A stretch of DNA of 64,000 nucleotides. Origin: Myxococcales bacterium (GTDB lineage Bacteria > Myxococcota_A > UBA9160 > UBA4427). Every line of letters starts with the position of its first letter. Within the stretch, counting starts at the first letter, position 1. Under the pieces are notes generated by a model. That model saw only the letters and a list, made by a program, of their open reading frames with translations, ran no database searches and was not told where the DNA came from. The DNA is taken from positions 227,443 to 291,442 of the forward strand of contig DUCN01000042.1 of assembly GCA_012959805.1 (NCBI GenBank). Direction: 5' to 3'. This document shows positions 38,535-48,249 of the stretch, piece after piece. The position numbers were made by a program, and so were the translations under genes.

Positions 38535-41191
38535 CTCTCGTCTTCTTGGGCGGCGTCCAGAACTTCGTGTTCATACGCCTCGACCGATGCGAAGTGCTGA
38601 AAAATCCCGTTCAAAATCTCGCGCGAGGGCAGACAATTCGCGTTTGAACCGGCCTGTAATCGATTCACCCAGGCCGTGAGTGCGGCGAGTGGATTCGGCG
38701 CGTCCGGTACGAACTGACGAGGATCGAATCGATCACTGCGGAAGCGAATCGACTTCATGGCCTCGGCGTTCTCTGCGACGGCCGAGGATCCCGACAAGAT
38801 GCAATCGACGACAAGAACCGACTTCGGCCCAAGCCCATCGATCGCGGCCATCGACAGCGTCTGAATCCGGGCGAATGGAAGCTTTGTTTTTCCTTTTGGC
38901 GACGCATCGATCTCGACATAGTCCGCGCCCATCGAAATCGGAACGGCCTCAAGTGCCTTGAGTGGCCGAAGCGCGACCTCGCCAAGTGATCGGGTCGAAT
39001 GACTCGACAGTGGCGTCACCTCGGAGGCCGGCGCATCGAAGAACATGGTCGGCTGGGCGAAGAACCCAGTCGCCGAATCCGCGACCGGCAACTCGATTGA
39101 TGCCACGGTCTCATTCGGAACGAGTGGACTGGTCAGCTCATCCGTTGCATCGACTCCGACATCAATCATCGGCGTGAGATCCGAGTCCCTCTCGTCCTCC
39201 TGCCCTGCGAAGAAATCGGAACCCGAGGCGCTCGGTCTAAAGTCGAACCCGCTTTCGCTGGCTTCGAGAGCACTCCCGTCCGGAAACTCCTCACCCAAGT
39301 CTCCCCCGAAGAGATCGACCGATTGGCCTAACACGGATGCACTTGCCAACACGGTGGTGTTTCTCAACAAGGAAGCGTCGGACAGCGAGTCGGAGTCGTT
39401 CCGATGCGACAGGACATCAGCGGTTTCTGTACTTGCTCGCCCAGAAGCGTCGCCGAAGCCATCCGCTGTGCTCGAAATCGGAGCGAGAACCCCGGACTCG
39501 GCATCTCCTTCTGCAGCCGCCGGTGCACCCGGAGCCGAGTCCGTTGACGACAAGCTCTCCAGGGAAAGAGCGCCCGCGTCAAGCGACTGTGCGGCAAGCT
39601 GAGATTCATTCGAATCCATCTGCGAAAAGTCTTCAACCGCCTCGATCGGAAAAACCGTTGCCTCGACTGCATGATGCTCAGCAGAGACCCGCCGATCGAG
39701 TTGGGACCGACTTTTGAATTCGGGTTCCGGGGGCGCCTGCTCCGCTTGATCTGCTGAATCGTCTGAAGTGGCCAGGATCGGCTCGAGCTCCGCACGTAAC
39801 TTGGCATCGAGACTCGAATCACCGATCGCAATCGCGGCCGCCCGACGGGCAAGCGACTCATCCAGATCCCGGGCAATCCGGACGATTCGAGCTGCGTGAA
39901 CGGCCGAGACACCCACATCGATGGCCGACCGAAAGGTAAAGATCGCCTCCTTTGGATGCCCAGCATCCAGAAGTGCCTCGCCTAACTTCACCGCGGCCGT
40001 CGAGTCGATCCGTACATCACATCCCTTGGCCGCAAGGGGGAACCAGTAGTCGATGGCACGAGCAATTTCGCCCTTGCGAAGCGCCTGATGAAGACTCGGA
40101 ACGATGGCTTCCGCAGCCGCCTCGGGCTGGTCGACTTCGACAGCGATCGAGAAGAAGGCCTCGGCAATTTCAGAGCTGCTCGAATCGTCACGCCACGCGG
40201 CCTGAATTAAATCGAAGGCCTGATACGGGTCGCCATCCGATAGCAACCGCGCAGCGCGCGAAACGATCGGGTTGGGCCGCTGGTTCACCCGGCGAGCGGC
40301 AATCCTGGAATCCAAATGGGTGAGCCGTAATCCGCCGGCGAACACAGCCCCGATCCCGACAGACGCACAAAACGTTGCCCAGGAAACGCTGCCCAGAGAA
40401 TCGATCCAGAAACCGCGGACAACGAACGCTTCCAATCCCAGCCATAAAGGCAGAAGAATCCACCCGGGGATCGTAAAGTGCCCCCCGAGTCCGCGAATGA
40501 AGTACGCTCCGAGCAGCGCACCCGCCAGTCCGGCAGCGCCGCTCCAAGGAACACCGCTTGAAGCATCCAGAATTCGGTAGCCCTCCGCTGAAAGCGGGAT
40601 GGCGGCCGCCACGAAGGTCGCAAAGATCAGTGAGCCCCAGGTTATTTCGAGAGCGACGCCGGCCAATAACAAGACTGCAATGGTCAGGGCGACACCGATC
40701 TCGTTGGGCTGGACGAACGCATGGATGAAATAATTCGGGGTCGGCGTTCGCGAGTCGAGCACGCCGTATTGCCAAGCCGGATCACTCGTCTGCCTGAGTT
40801 TGTAGGCGGCGGCAATAGATTCATCCAGCCGAGCCTGGGAGCGGGCCAGCATTGCGGCCGGCAAGTCCATTCGGGTGGCAGAGTTGGCCTCCGCCTCCGC
40901 AGTGAGGGCGCGCATTTCAACCAGCCATTCGCGTTCCAGAATCAGGCTGCCGGCGGTGTCCACGCTGAGCTCAGGATTGAGAACCAGGAACGAGCGAGCC
41001 TCCTCACGCACAGCTTCATACAGCCCACTCGATTGTCCTCTCTCATGCGCGAGCAAGAACGGCACGCCGGCAATTGCGGTTGCCAACAGCAGACTCACGA
41101 TCGGCAATTTATTAGGCCAACCCAATTCGATCCTCTCCCCTTTGACGCCAATGCAGGGACCGGTGCAAATGCGCAAAACCGTGGCCTTCAA
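38531..41191 (-). CDS. Large rhomboid-fold-like membrane protein lacking catalytic residues, with repeat region and Ser/Asp/Glu-rich linker
   Basis: 886 aa; WSGAAGLAGALLGAYFIRG aligns with the rhomboid GxSG helix but has GAAG; polytopic N-terminal half; TPR-like GEALLDAGHPKEAIFTFRSAI. Confidence 0.65.
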   Translation of the reverse strand: MKATVLRICTGPCIGVKGERIELGWPNKLPIVSLLLATAIAGVPFLLAHERGQSSGLYEAVREEARSFLVLNPELSVDTAGSLILEREWLVEMRALTAEAEANSATRMDLPAAMLARSQARLDESIAAAYKLRQTSDPAWQYGVLDSRTPTPNYFIHAFVQPNEIGVALTIAVLLLAGVALEITWGSLIFATFVAAAIPLSAEGYRILDASSGVPWSGAAGLAGALLGAYFIRGLGGHFTIPGWILLPLWLGLEAFVVRGFWIDSLGSVSWATFCASVGIGAVFAGGLRLTHLDSRIAARRVNQRPNPIVSRAARLLSDGDPYQAFDLIQAAWRDDSSSSEIAEAFFSIAVEVDQPEAAAEAIVPSLHQALRKGEIARAIDYWFPLAAKGCDVRIDSTAAVKLGEALLDAGHPKEAIFTFRSAIDVGVSAVHAARIVRIARDLDESLARRAAAIAIGDSSLDAKLRAELEPILATSDDSADQAEQAPPEPEFKSRSQLDRRVSAEHHAVEATVFPIEAVEDFSQMDSNESQLAAQSLDAGALSLESLSSTDSAPGAPAAAEGDAESGVLAPISSTADGFGDASGRASTETADVLSHRNDSDSLSDASLLRNTTVLASASVLGQSVDLFGGDLGEEFPDGSALEASESGFDFRPSASGSDFFAGQEDERDSDLTPMIDVGVDATDELTSPLVPNETVASIELPVADSATGFFAQPTMFFDAPASEVTPLSSHSTRSLGEVALRPLKALEAVPISMGADYVEIDASPKGKTKLPFARIQTLSMAAIDGLGPKSVLVVDCILSGSSAVAENAEAMKSIRFRSDRFDPRQFVPDAPNPLAALTAWVNRLQAGSNANCLPSREILNGIFQHFASVEAYEHEVLDAAQEDES

Positions 41192-41202
41192 CCGGAAGAC
41201 AC

Positions 41203-41247
41203 ACGTTCTCCGTCTAAACGGACGGAGAACGTCCCCGCCTTAGCGGG
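41203..41247. promoter_or_regulatory. Tandem hairpins in a short divergent intergenic region (12-bp stem 41203-41232; 5-bp stem 41234-41247)
   Basis: ACGTTCTCCGTC-TAAACG-GACGGAGAACGT then CCCGC-CTTA-GCGGG. Confidence 0.6.
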
Positions 41248-41254
41248 AATTGAT

Positions 41255-43576
41255 GTGGGCCATCACACACCGAGAGAAGTGCCCACCCCCACAGGGAGTC
41301 GAGCTCGCAACACGTTTCACAGAACATTCGGCTGGGTCGTGCTGACACTCTGTGCGTGGATTTTCGCAGGATGCAACGGGCAGGAGGATGAGTCTGCGAT
41401 CTCCTCCGATTCAATGGTCCAGACAACAGCCGACATGAATCCAAACTCTGCTCGGAACGAAGGGCGCGACGACGCCCTTTCCGAGCAAGCATCATCATTC
41501 ACGTTTCCAGACGACTGGGACAGACAGCATCCGATTCTCTCGCCTAACGCGAAAGTCGAAGCGTATCTTGGAAGCCTGGCCGAGAAAGAGATCGTCTTTC
41601 ACCCCGCAGATGGCGGCGGACGCGCCTGGCTCGTCGCGCAAACATCGATCGATACGCAGTGGCAAGCATCGGATTGGCGGCGGGCTGATGGTCCATCCCA
41701 TCGCGAAGACCCTTCACCACCCGTACCCGTCTCCACCGCACAGAAGATTGAGTTAGTCTTCGAAGTTGGGCCTCTGGGAATTCGCGAAGGCGGAATCCTA
41801 TACGTCATGCCCGAGCCCTTCTGGTCTTGGAGCGAAGCCCAGGCCGAGACCCCCTATCTAGTCGGATATACGACCGCGACCGCACGTCTCGCCGACGTCG
41901 AGCTCGTGCCCATGGTCGGTGGCGGGATCTTTCGAGTCGAAGGCCGTGCGCTCGAACCCGGGGAACAAATCGACATCGTCCTCGGGGCTGGATCCATGGG
42001 CACGATCGTCGACGAATTCGCTGGACGAGAGGCCGAAATTTTGGTGGCCGTGGATGCCGACGGCGACGGCACACGGCGTTGGATAGAGAAATCCGCCCGT
42101 CTCCATATTGGCGCGCGCGCCGGGACACGAATCATCGCCCTGGGCCCAGCCGACGTCGCTCCCGGGTCATCCATCGAACTCAACATCGCAATCGTCGACG
42201 AGCGGGGAAACCGAGCCCTGTGGCCGGACCATATTCGGGAACCCAATGCGAACGATGATCGTGTGGACCTTCGCGGCGATCGCCGTGTCGCGAGTGAATT
42301 CGAGATCGACGTGATTCAGGGTCCTTCTCTCGAGATGCTAGGTCTAAATCCTCGGGTCGAGCTGGACGGCCCGGCCGCAGACGCCCATCGAATTCGATTC
42401 ACCGCACCCAACACGCCCGACACGATCCGATTGGTGATTCGTGGACGAGGCGCGCTCGCGGATTTCGAATCCGTGGTCAATCCAATCGTCGTGCGGAATT
42501 CAAAGACTCGACTGATCTGGGCCGACCTTCATGGTCATACCGGACTCTCCGACGGGACCGGCACGCCGGAAGATTATTTCAGGTACGCGCGCGAGATCGC
42601 TCGCCTAGATGCCATCGCACTCACCGACCATGACCATTGGGGCGTCCGTCCGATCGACGAATTCCACGAAATCGCCGATCGAATCCTCACAACCTCCGAG
42701 CGTTTTCATGATCCCGGGCGCTTCGTCACCATCCCCGGATACGAATGGACCAGCTGGCTACACGGCCATCGGCACGTTCTCTACTTCGACGAAGATGTTG
42801 CGCAGACCCCCATCTATTCCTCCATCGACCCCGCAACGGATCGGCCGGACGAACTCTGGGATGCCTTGCGCGGCCGGAACGCGCTCACCTTCGCTCATCA
42901 TTCCGCCGGCGAACCCGTCGCGACGAACTGGTTCTTTCCACCAGATCCACTGCTCGAACCGCTGACTGAAATCTCCTCTATTCATGGCATGAGCGAAGCC
43001 GACGACGTGCCGATTCCCGTCGCCGGCGCGATCCCCGGCAATTTCGTTCGAGACGTTCTGCTGCGAGGCGCACGGCTTGGCTTCATCGGCAGCGGCGACT
43101 CACATGACGGCCATCCGGGTCTCGCCAAACTCGCCGCCGGTGACCAAGGCGGACTTGCCGGCATATTCACGACAAGTCTCGATCGCAAGGGACTCCTGGG
43201 CGCCATGCGCGCAAGACACACCTTCGCAACGAATGGAATCCGACCCTGGCTCTCGGTTTCGATCGATGCGACAGCAATGGGGGGAGGGCTAGCGGTTTCG
43301 TCCACGGCACCGGCGAATCATCGACTGCATATCCGCTACGAGGCCACAGCGCCCATCCTTCGCATCGATCTCATTCGCAGCGGTCGAGTGGCACTGATCG
43401 ATGGGGACGGGGCCCTCTCGCTCGACTTCGAACGAATCATTCCGCCGCTCGTCCCGGGCGATTTTCATTATGTCCGAATCATTCAGGAAGGAGGAGGAGT
43501 CGCGTGGTCGAGTCCGATTTTCGCGGACCGGGCCGAGCTAGAGATCGCACCGAACGCTGGATCTCCCGACAACTAA
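41255..43576 (+). CDS. PHP-domain (DUF3604-like) lipoprotein
   Basis: Lipobox CAWIFAGC; ADLHGHTGLSDGTGTPEDYFRYAREIARLDAIALTDHDHW; GSGDSHDGHPG; GTG start is a guess (ORF begins 40721). Confidence 0.75.
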   Translation: MGHHTPREVPTPTGSRARNTFHRTFGWVVLTLCAWIFAGCNGQEDESAISSDSMVQTTADMNPNSARNEGRDDALSEQASSFTFPDDWDRQHPILSPNAKVEAYLGSLAEKEIVFHPADGGGRAWLVAQTSIDTQWQASDWRRADGPSHREDPSPPVPVSTAQKIELVFEVGPLGIREGGILYVMPEPFWSWSEAQAETPYLVGYTTATARLADVELVPMVGGGIFRVEGRALEPGEQIDIVLGAGSMGTIVDEFAGREAEILVAVDADGDGTRRWIEKSARLHIGARAGTRIIALGPADVAPGSSIELNIAIVDERGNRALWPDHIREPNANDDRVDLRGDRRVASEFEIDVIQGPSLEMLGLNPRVELDGPAADAHRIRFTAPNTPDTIRLVIRGRGALADFESVVNPIVVRNSKTRLIWADLHGHTGLSDGTGTPEDYFRYAREIARLDAIALTDHDHWGVRPIDEFHEIADRILTTSERFHDPGRFVTIPGYEWTSWLHGHRHVLYFDEDVAQTPIYSSIDPATDRPDELWDALRGRNALTFAHHSAGEPVATNWFFPPDPLLEPLTEISSIHGMSEADDVPIPVAGAIPGNFVRDVLLRGARLGFIGSGDSHDGHPGLAKLAAGDQGGLAGIFTTSLDRKGLLGAMRARHTFATNGIRPWLSVSIDATAMGGGLAVSSTAPANHRLHIRYEATAPILRIDLIRSGRVALIDGDGALSLDFERIIPPLVPGDFHYVRIIQEGGGVAWSSPIFADRAELEIAPNAGSPDN

Positions 43577-43606
43577 CATTGAATTGAAGAACTTGCAGCG
43601 CGGCCT

Positions 43607-43903
43607 CTAGAGTCGGAACCGATCAATGTTTTCTTCGAGTCGCTGCGCATGTGCGGCGAGATCCGAAACGGTTTCGTTTGCCTGGACGGCCTGCTCGTCA
43701 TTGAAGAGCAATGAAGCTTTGGAGTTGCCACCAATCACGCGAGCAACTCCGATCAGATTTTCGTTCGTCATGTCCTGGAACTGAAGAAACGCCGTGCCTG
43801 AGAGCGCGCCGGCGGTCAGGAGCAGGACTAGCCCGGCCGTGGCCAAGAACTCGCATACGATCCGCTGCTGAATTGAATTGCGACCGACGTCGAATTCGCT
43901 CAT
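43607..43903 (-). CDS. CHASE8-like periplasmic sensor fragment without output domain
   Basis: 98 aa; one TM then NENLIGVARVIGGNSKASLLFNDEQAVQANETVSDL, typical of the N-terminal half of YfiN-like/sensor kinases; no HAMP/GGDEF/HK. Confidence 0.6.
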   Translation of the reverse strand: MSEFDVGRNSIQQRIVCEFLATAGLVLLLTAGALSGTAFLQFQDMTNENLIGVARVIGGNSKASLLFNDEQAVQANETVSDLAAHAQRLEENIDRFRL

Positions 43904-43911
43904 ACCACGAC

Positions 43912-44448
43912 CTACCTCACGACCTTCGCCAGCCGAAGAAGGCGCGAACTGACTTTGAGCCCAGCCGCTTTCGCTGCATCCGCGTTGATCTCGAAACGGA
44001 TGCGGCTCTCTGAACCAATGAAGTTGGAGATCCCGCCCGCCGTTGCGAATTCCTCGCGGTCGGAAACGCTGAAGACGCTTTGTCCGCGAAGAGACGCAAC
44101 AGCATCATCGTGCGCGGTATCGAGATCGTGGCCGCTGAAGAGAATGTGGCAACCGCTCGTGAGTTCCAGTTTGGCGATCGAACGGACGGCGGCGGAGCGA
44201 TTGCCGACACGCTTTTCGGACACTACGCGAGTCACCACATCCGAAAAATCGCCCGATCCAAGAAGACAGATCTCGACGGGCGAATCAGATCGATCGAAGG
44301 CATTCTTGGGCCATTCCACATAGCACGCAAAATTGAAAAGGAAGGCGGCCATGATCGGGTCTTCGGACTGTGCTTTGGCTTTTGGCGCAAACAGAAGCGA
44401 AGTTGCAAAAAGGGCAATAAACGCCGCCAGCAATGCACCCATTGGCAC
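43912..44448 (-). CDS. YfiR family (DUF4154-like) periplasmic protein
   Basis: Signal peptide; AAFLFNFACYVEWPKNAF, VEICLLGSGDF, GCHILFSGHD, IRFEINADAAKAAGLKVSSRLLRLAKVVR. Confidence 0.85.
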   Translation of the reverse strand: MPMGALLAAFIALFATSLLFAPKAKAQSEDPIMAAFLFNFACYVEWPKNAFDRSDSPVEICLLGSGDFSDVVTRVVSEKRVGNRSAAVRSIAKLELTSGCHILFSGHDLDTAHDDAVASLRGQSVFSVSDREEFATAGGISNFIGSESRIRFEINADAAKAAGLKVSSRLLRLAKVVR

Positions 44449-44643
44449 TGCTCGTCACCGGCATCGAACGCTTCTAATCTCACTCGCTCGAAACACGCTT
44501 CGAACTCCAGATAGGAAGCCGGGTGCTTCCACAGTGAATTGCATCGCCAACTCGTCGGCGAAAAACGATCCCTCCATGAGAAACGACACTCATGCGAGGC
44601 GAATTACCCACATTCCGGGTTCAGCACCTCCATTCAAAGCCAG

Positions 44644-45690
44644 ATGAGCCCCCGAATTTCTATATTGCTGCCGGTCTGGAACGCTGAACGGACACTCCCC
44701 GCCTGCCTACAGAGTTGTCTGCGCCAACGAGAAGTGGATTGGGAATGCATCCTCCTCGACGACGGCTCAACCGACCGCTCTCTCGAAATTGCTCGCGGCT
44801 TTGCGAATCACGACTCCCGGATTCACGTCGAAGCTTGCCGCCATACCGGACTCATACCGACGCTCAACGCAGCAATTCCACTCTGCACAGCGCCGATCAT
44901 CGCTCGAATGGACGCCGACGACTGGATGCATCGAGATCGACTGCAACTACAAGCCCGCGCACTGGAAGAGAACCCCTCACTCGAAGCCGTTGGCTCTTTC
45001 GTTCGAATCTTCCCGCGACGCGAGATGCGAGACGGGCGTCGAGACTACGAAACATGGCTCAGTGAACAGAAGGACGCGGCCACAATCTGGCGCGAGCGAT
45101 TCATCGAATGCCCGATTCCACACCCGACCCTCGCCATTCGGAAACCAATTCTCGAAGAACTCGGATACAGAGATCGCCTTTGGCCCGAAGACTATGACCT
45201 GCTTCTGCGACTGCTGCGGAGAGGTCCGTGTGTTGGGAATGTCAATCGCCGGCTACTCGGTTGGCGCGACGGACCGAAGCGTCTGTCCCGAAACGACTCG
45301 CGCTACGAACAGGCTCGCTTCACGGCCTGCCGTGCCTGGCATCTACATCGAGACTATCTTGCGGGCAAACCAGACTACATTCTCTGGGGACATGGCAAGA
45401 CGGGACGCGCGTTACGCCGCGAGCTAACGACCCTCGGACATCACGCGACGTTCATCGTGGACGTCCATCCACGCCGCATCGGAGAGCGCATCGGCGGCGC
45501 TCTTGTGATCGCGCCGGAAGATCTCGCCAGGCTGCCCGGCCATGCCAAGGGAACCCCCTCACCGTCAGCCCCGGGTCCGATCGACCCCGTGATCGTGTCC
45601 GTCGCCGGCCGAGGCCCGCGCAACCAAATCCGTGCGGCGCTCAGCGCGATTGGGCTTCGCGAGGGAGTGGGGTTTATTTGCGCCGCCTAA
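44644..45690 (+). CDS. Family-2 glycosyltransferase with extra C-terminal Rossmann-like domain
   Basis: ISILLPVWNAERTLPACLQSCL, ILLDDGSTDRSLEIA, IIARMDADDWMHRDRL; C-terminal YILWGHGKTGRALRRELTTLGHHATFIVD. Confidence 0.88.
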   Translation: MSPRISILLPVWNAERTLPACLQSCLRQREVDWECILLDDGSTDRSLEIARGFANHDSRIHVEACRHTGLIPTLNAAIPLCTAPIIARMDADDWMHRDRLQLQARALEENPSLEAVGSFVRIFPRREMRDGRRDYETWLSEQKDAATIWRERFIECPIPHPTLAIRKPILEELGYRDRLWPEDYDLLLRLLRRGPCVGNVNRRLLGWRDGPKRLSRNDSRYEQARFTACRAWHLHRDYLAGKPDYILWGHGKTGRALRRELTTLGHHATFIVDVHPRRIGERIGGALVIAPEDLARLPGHAKGTPSPSAPGPIDPVIVSVAGRGPRNQIRAALSAIGLREGVGFICAA

Positions 45691-45742
45691 CGCCGCACGA
45701 TTGGGTAGCAATGATGCGGGACGATACATTTGGAATTCGCGC

Positions 45743-47131
45743 TCAAAACTCGGCCGAACCCGGAGCACGCGGAAAGGGCGAAACATCTCGGATATTGGCC
45801 ATCCCGGTCATGAATTGGACGATTCGCTCAAATCCGAGTCCGAAGCCCGCATGCGGCACGCTTCCGTAACGGCGCAGATCCAGATACCACCAATAATCGT
45901 CGGGATCCAGGCCCTGAGCTCGAATCGCCCCTTCAAGGACATCGAGTCTGTGCTCCCGCTGCGATCCCCCGATGATCTCCCCAACACCGCCTAACAAGAC
46001 ATCCATCGCTGCGACAGTTTCCTCATCATCATTGCGGTACATATAGAAAGCCTTGATCGAGGCTGGCCAGTCCGTGACCACAATGGGACGCCCGACGTGC
46101 TTCTCCGTCAGCCAGCGTTCATGCTCGCTTTGCAAGTCGAGACCCTGACCCACCGGAAACTCGAACTTCTCCCCACAGCCTTCGAGAATCCGCATCGCCT
46201 CTCGATACGGAATCCGCTCGAAGGGCTCATCGATCACCGTCTTCATCCGCGTGATCGCCTGGCTCTCGATGCGTTTCTCGAAGAACGCCATATCGTCCTC
46301 GCATCGGTCCAGGACATCGGCAAAGACGGATTTCAAGAAGCGTTCCGCCAAATCGGCCAGAGCTTCGAGATCATAAAACGCGGCTTCGGGCTCGACCATC
46401 CAGAACTCGGCGAGATGTCGCGCCGTGTTCGAGTTCTCCGCGCGAAAAGTTGGACCGAAGGTATAGACGCGTGACAGCGCGAGCGCGCCGATTTCGGCTT
46501 CGAGCTGCCCCGACACCGTCAAAAAAGTCGGTCGACCGAAGAAGTCCTCGCTTGCGTCGATCGATCCGTCTTCCTTGCGCTCATCGACGCCCGGAGGAAG
46601 AGTCGTCACACGAAACATCTCACCCGCCCCCTCGGCGTCCGAGGCAGTCACGATGGGCGTTTGCAGATAGAAGAACTCCTCGTTTTGAAAGAAGTTGTGG
46701 ATCGCCATCGAAGCGGCATTTCGAATCCGAAGAATGGCGCCGATCGTATTCGTTCGCGGCCGAAGGTGTGCGATGGTGCGAAGAAATTCGAAGCTATGCC
46801 TCTTCTTTTGCAGCGGATAGCCCTCCGCCACGTCGCCCACGAGTTCGACCTTCGTGGCGTGCAGCTCATAGCGCTGTCCTTTTCCCGGCGACTCGACGAC
46901 CACGCCCTCGGCGCGAACCGCACAACCGGTCGAGAGTTGACGAACCACGGAGTCAAATCCCTCGGTTTCCGGATTCGCTACGACCTGTAATCCATCCATG
47001 CAAGAGCCATCGTTGACATCGAGAAACGACACCTCCTTGGCATGGCGCACCGTCCGAAGCCAGCCTTGCACCACGCCGGCATCGCCGGCCGTTGGGCGGC
47101 CGAGCATGCCTCGGATCGATTCGAATCCCAT
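45743..47131 (-). CDS. asnS: Asparaginyl-tRNA synthetase
   Basis: [80 protein letters not shown]. Confidence 0.93.
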   Translation of the reverse strand: MGFESIRGMLGRPTAGDAGVVQGWLRTVRHAKEVSFLDVNDGSCMDGLQVVANPETEGFDSVVRQLSTGCAVRAEGVVVESPGKGQRYELHATKVELVGDVAEGYPLQKKRHSFEFLRTIAHLRPRTNTIGAILRIRNAASMAIHNFFQNEEFFYLQTPIVTASDAEGAGEMFRVTTLPPGVDERKEDGSIDASEDFFGRPTFLTVSGQLEAEIGALALSRVYTFGPTFRAENSNTARHLAEFWMVEPEAAFYDLEALADLAERFLKSVFADVLDRCEDDMAFFEKRIESQAITRMKTVIDEPFERIPYREAMRILEGCGEKFEFPVGQGLDLQSEHERWLTEKHVGRPIVVTDWPASIKAFYMYRNDDEETVAAMDVLLGGVGEIIGGSQREHRLDVLEGAIRAQGLDPDDYWWYLDLRRYGSVPHAGFGLGFERIVQFMTGMANIRDVSPFPRAPGSAEF

Positions 47132-47307
47132 TCTCTTTCCCTCTCCACTCCAGCGGTCTTTCGAATTGGCACGCGGTCATCCAAAGGACCGAGGCCCAGA
47201 GCGTGCGAGCACATGGCCGCCTCGGCGACTGCGCGCCTCGGAGGTTACCCTCTCGGGCCGCTGCCCCGCTATTGTTCGGCCACTCTTTACAACCTGTGAA
47301 CTCAATC

Positions 47308-48249
47308 ATGCCCAGCTCCACAAGCAATTCGACGAAGATCAACTGGTTTCCCGGACACATGAATCGCGCGCGCCGAGAAATCGGCGAAGCCATCGCGAAG
47401 GCACATGTCGTGATCGAATTAGTCGACGGCCGCCTGCCCTTCTCCAGCCGAAATCCGCTCTTACACGAACTCGCCACGGACAAGCCCATTCTCACCGTTC
47501 TCGCCAAGTCCGATCTTGCGGACCCGGTCGCAACAGCGGACTGGCAAGACGCCTGGCCGGGCGAGCGGCCGCTGGCTCTCGCCATGAGCGACCACAAGAG
47601 CGTACGAGCAATCCCGAAACGATGTCGCGAACTCGCGCCGGGTCGAGGCGGCCCGGGACGCACCCTTCGAACCCTGGTGGTGGGTATTCCCAATGTCGGC
47701 AAGTCCACGCTGATCAATACGCTGATTGGACGACGCATCGCGAAGGTGGGTGATCGCCCAGCCATTACGCGACGCGCCGCAAGGTTCGAACTCGATTCTG
47801 ATCTTTCTATTTTCGATTCGCCCGGAGTACTCTGGCCGAAGCTCGACGACCAGGAAGGCGCACACCGCTTGGCTGCGAGCGGAGCCATCGGCGCCGCCGC
47901 ATTCGAACTCGTCGACGTCGCTGGATGGGCTGTGTGTTTTGTCGCCGCGCGTTACCGAGAAGAGCTGACCCTTCGCTTCAATCTCCATGAAGAAATCGAC
48001 GACATCCTCGGGTCGACCTCCGACGATCCCGGCGATGCTTCACGGGCCGTCGCACTGCTCGAAGCAGTCGGCCGCAAACGTGGCGCCCTGCGCTCTGGCG
48101 GGTATGTCGACCTCGACCGCGCCGCAGACCTCTTTCTACGCGACTTGCGGGCCGGAAAAGTCGGTCCGATCAGTTTCGAGAGACCCGAGGACTTTCCCGG
48201 CGACCATCTCGGGAACTCCCCGGAAACGATCGTCGATCCCGTCGACTAA
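47308..48249 (+). CDS. rbgA: RbgA/YlqF-type ribosome biogenesis GTPase (circularly permuted)
   Basis: NWFPGHMNRARREI, G4 TVLAKSDLAD before G1 VGIPNVGKSTLINTLIG and FDSPGVLWPK. Confidence 0.85.
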   Translation: MPSSTSNSTKINWFPGHMNRARREIGEAIAKAHVVIELVDGRLPFSSRNPLLHELATDKPILTVLAKSDLADPVATADWQDAWPGERPLALAMSDHKSVRAIPKRCRELAPGRGGPGRTLRTLVVGIPNVGKSTLINTLIGRRIAKVGDRPAITRRAARFELDSDLSIFDSPGVLWPKLDDQEGAHRLAASGAIGAAAFELVDVAGWAVCFVAARYREELTLRFNLHEEIDDILGSTSDDPGDASRAVALLEAVGRKRGALRSGGYVDLDRAADLFLRDLRAGKVGPISFERPEDFPGDHLGNSPETIVDPVD

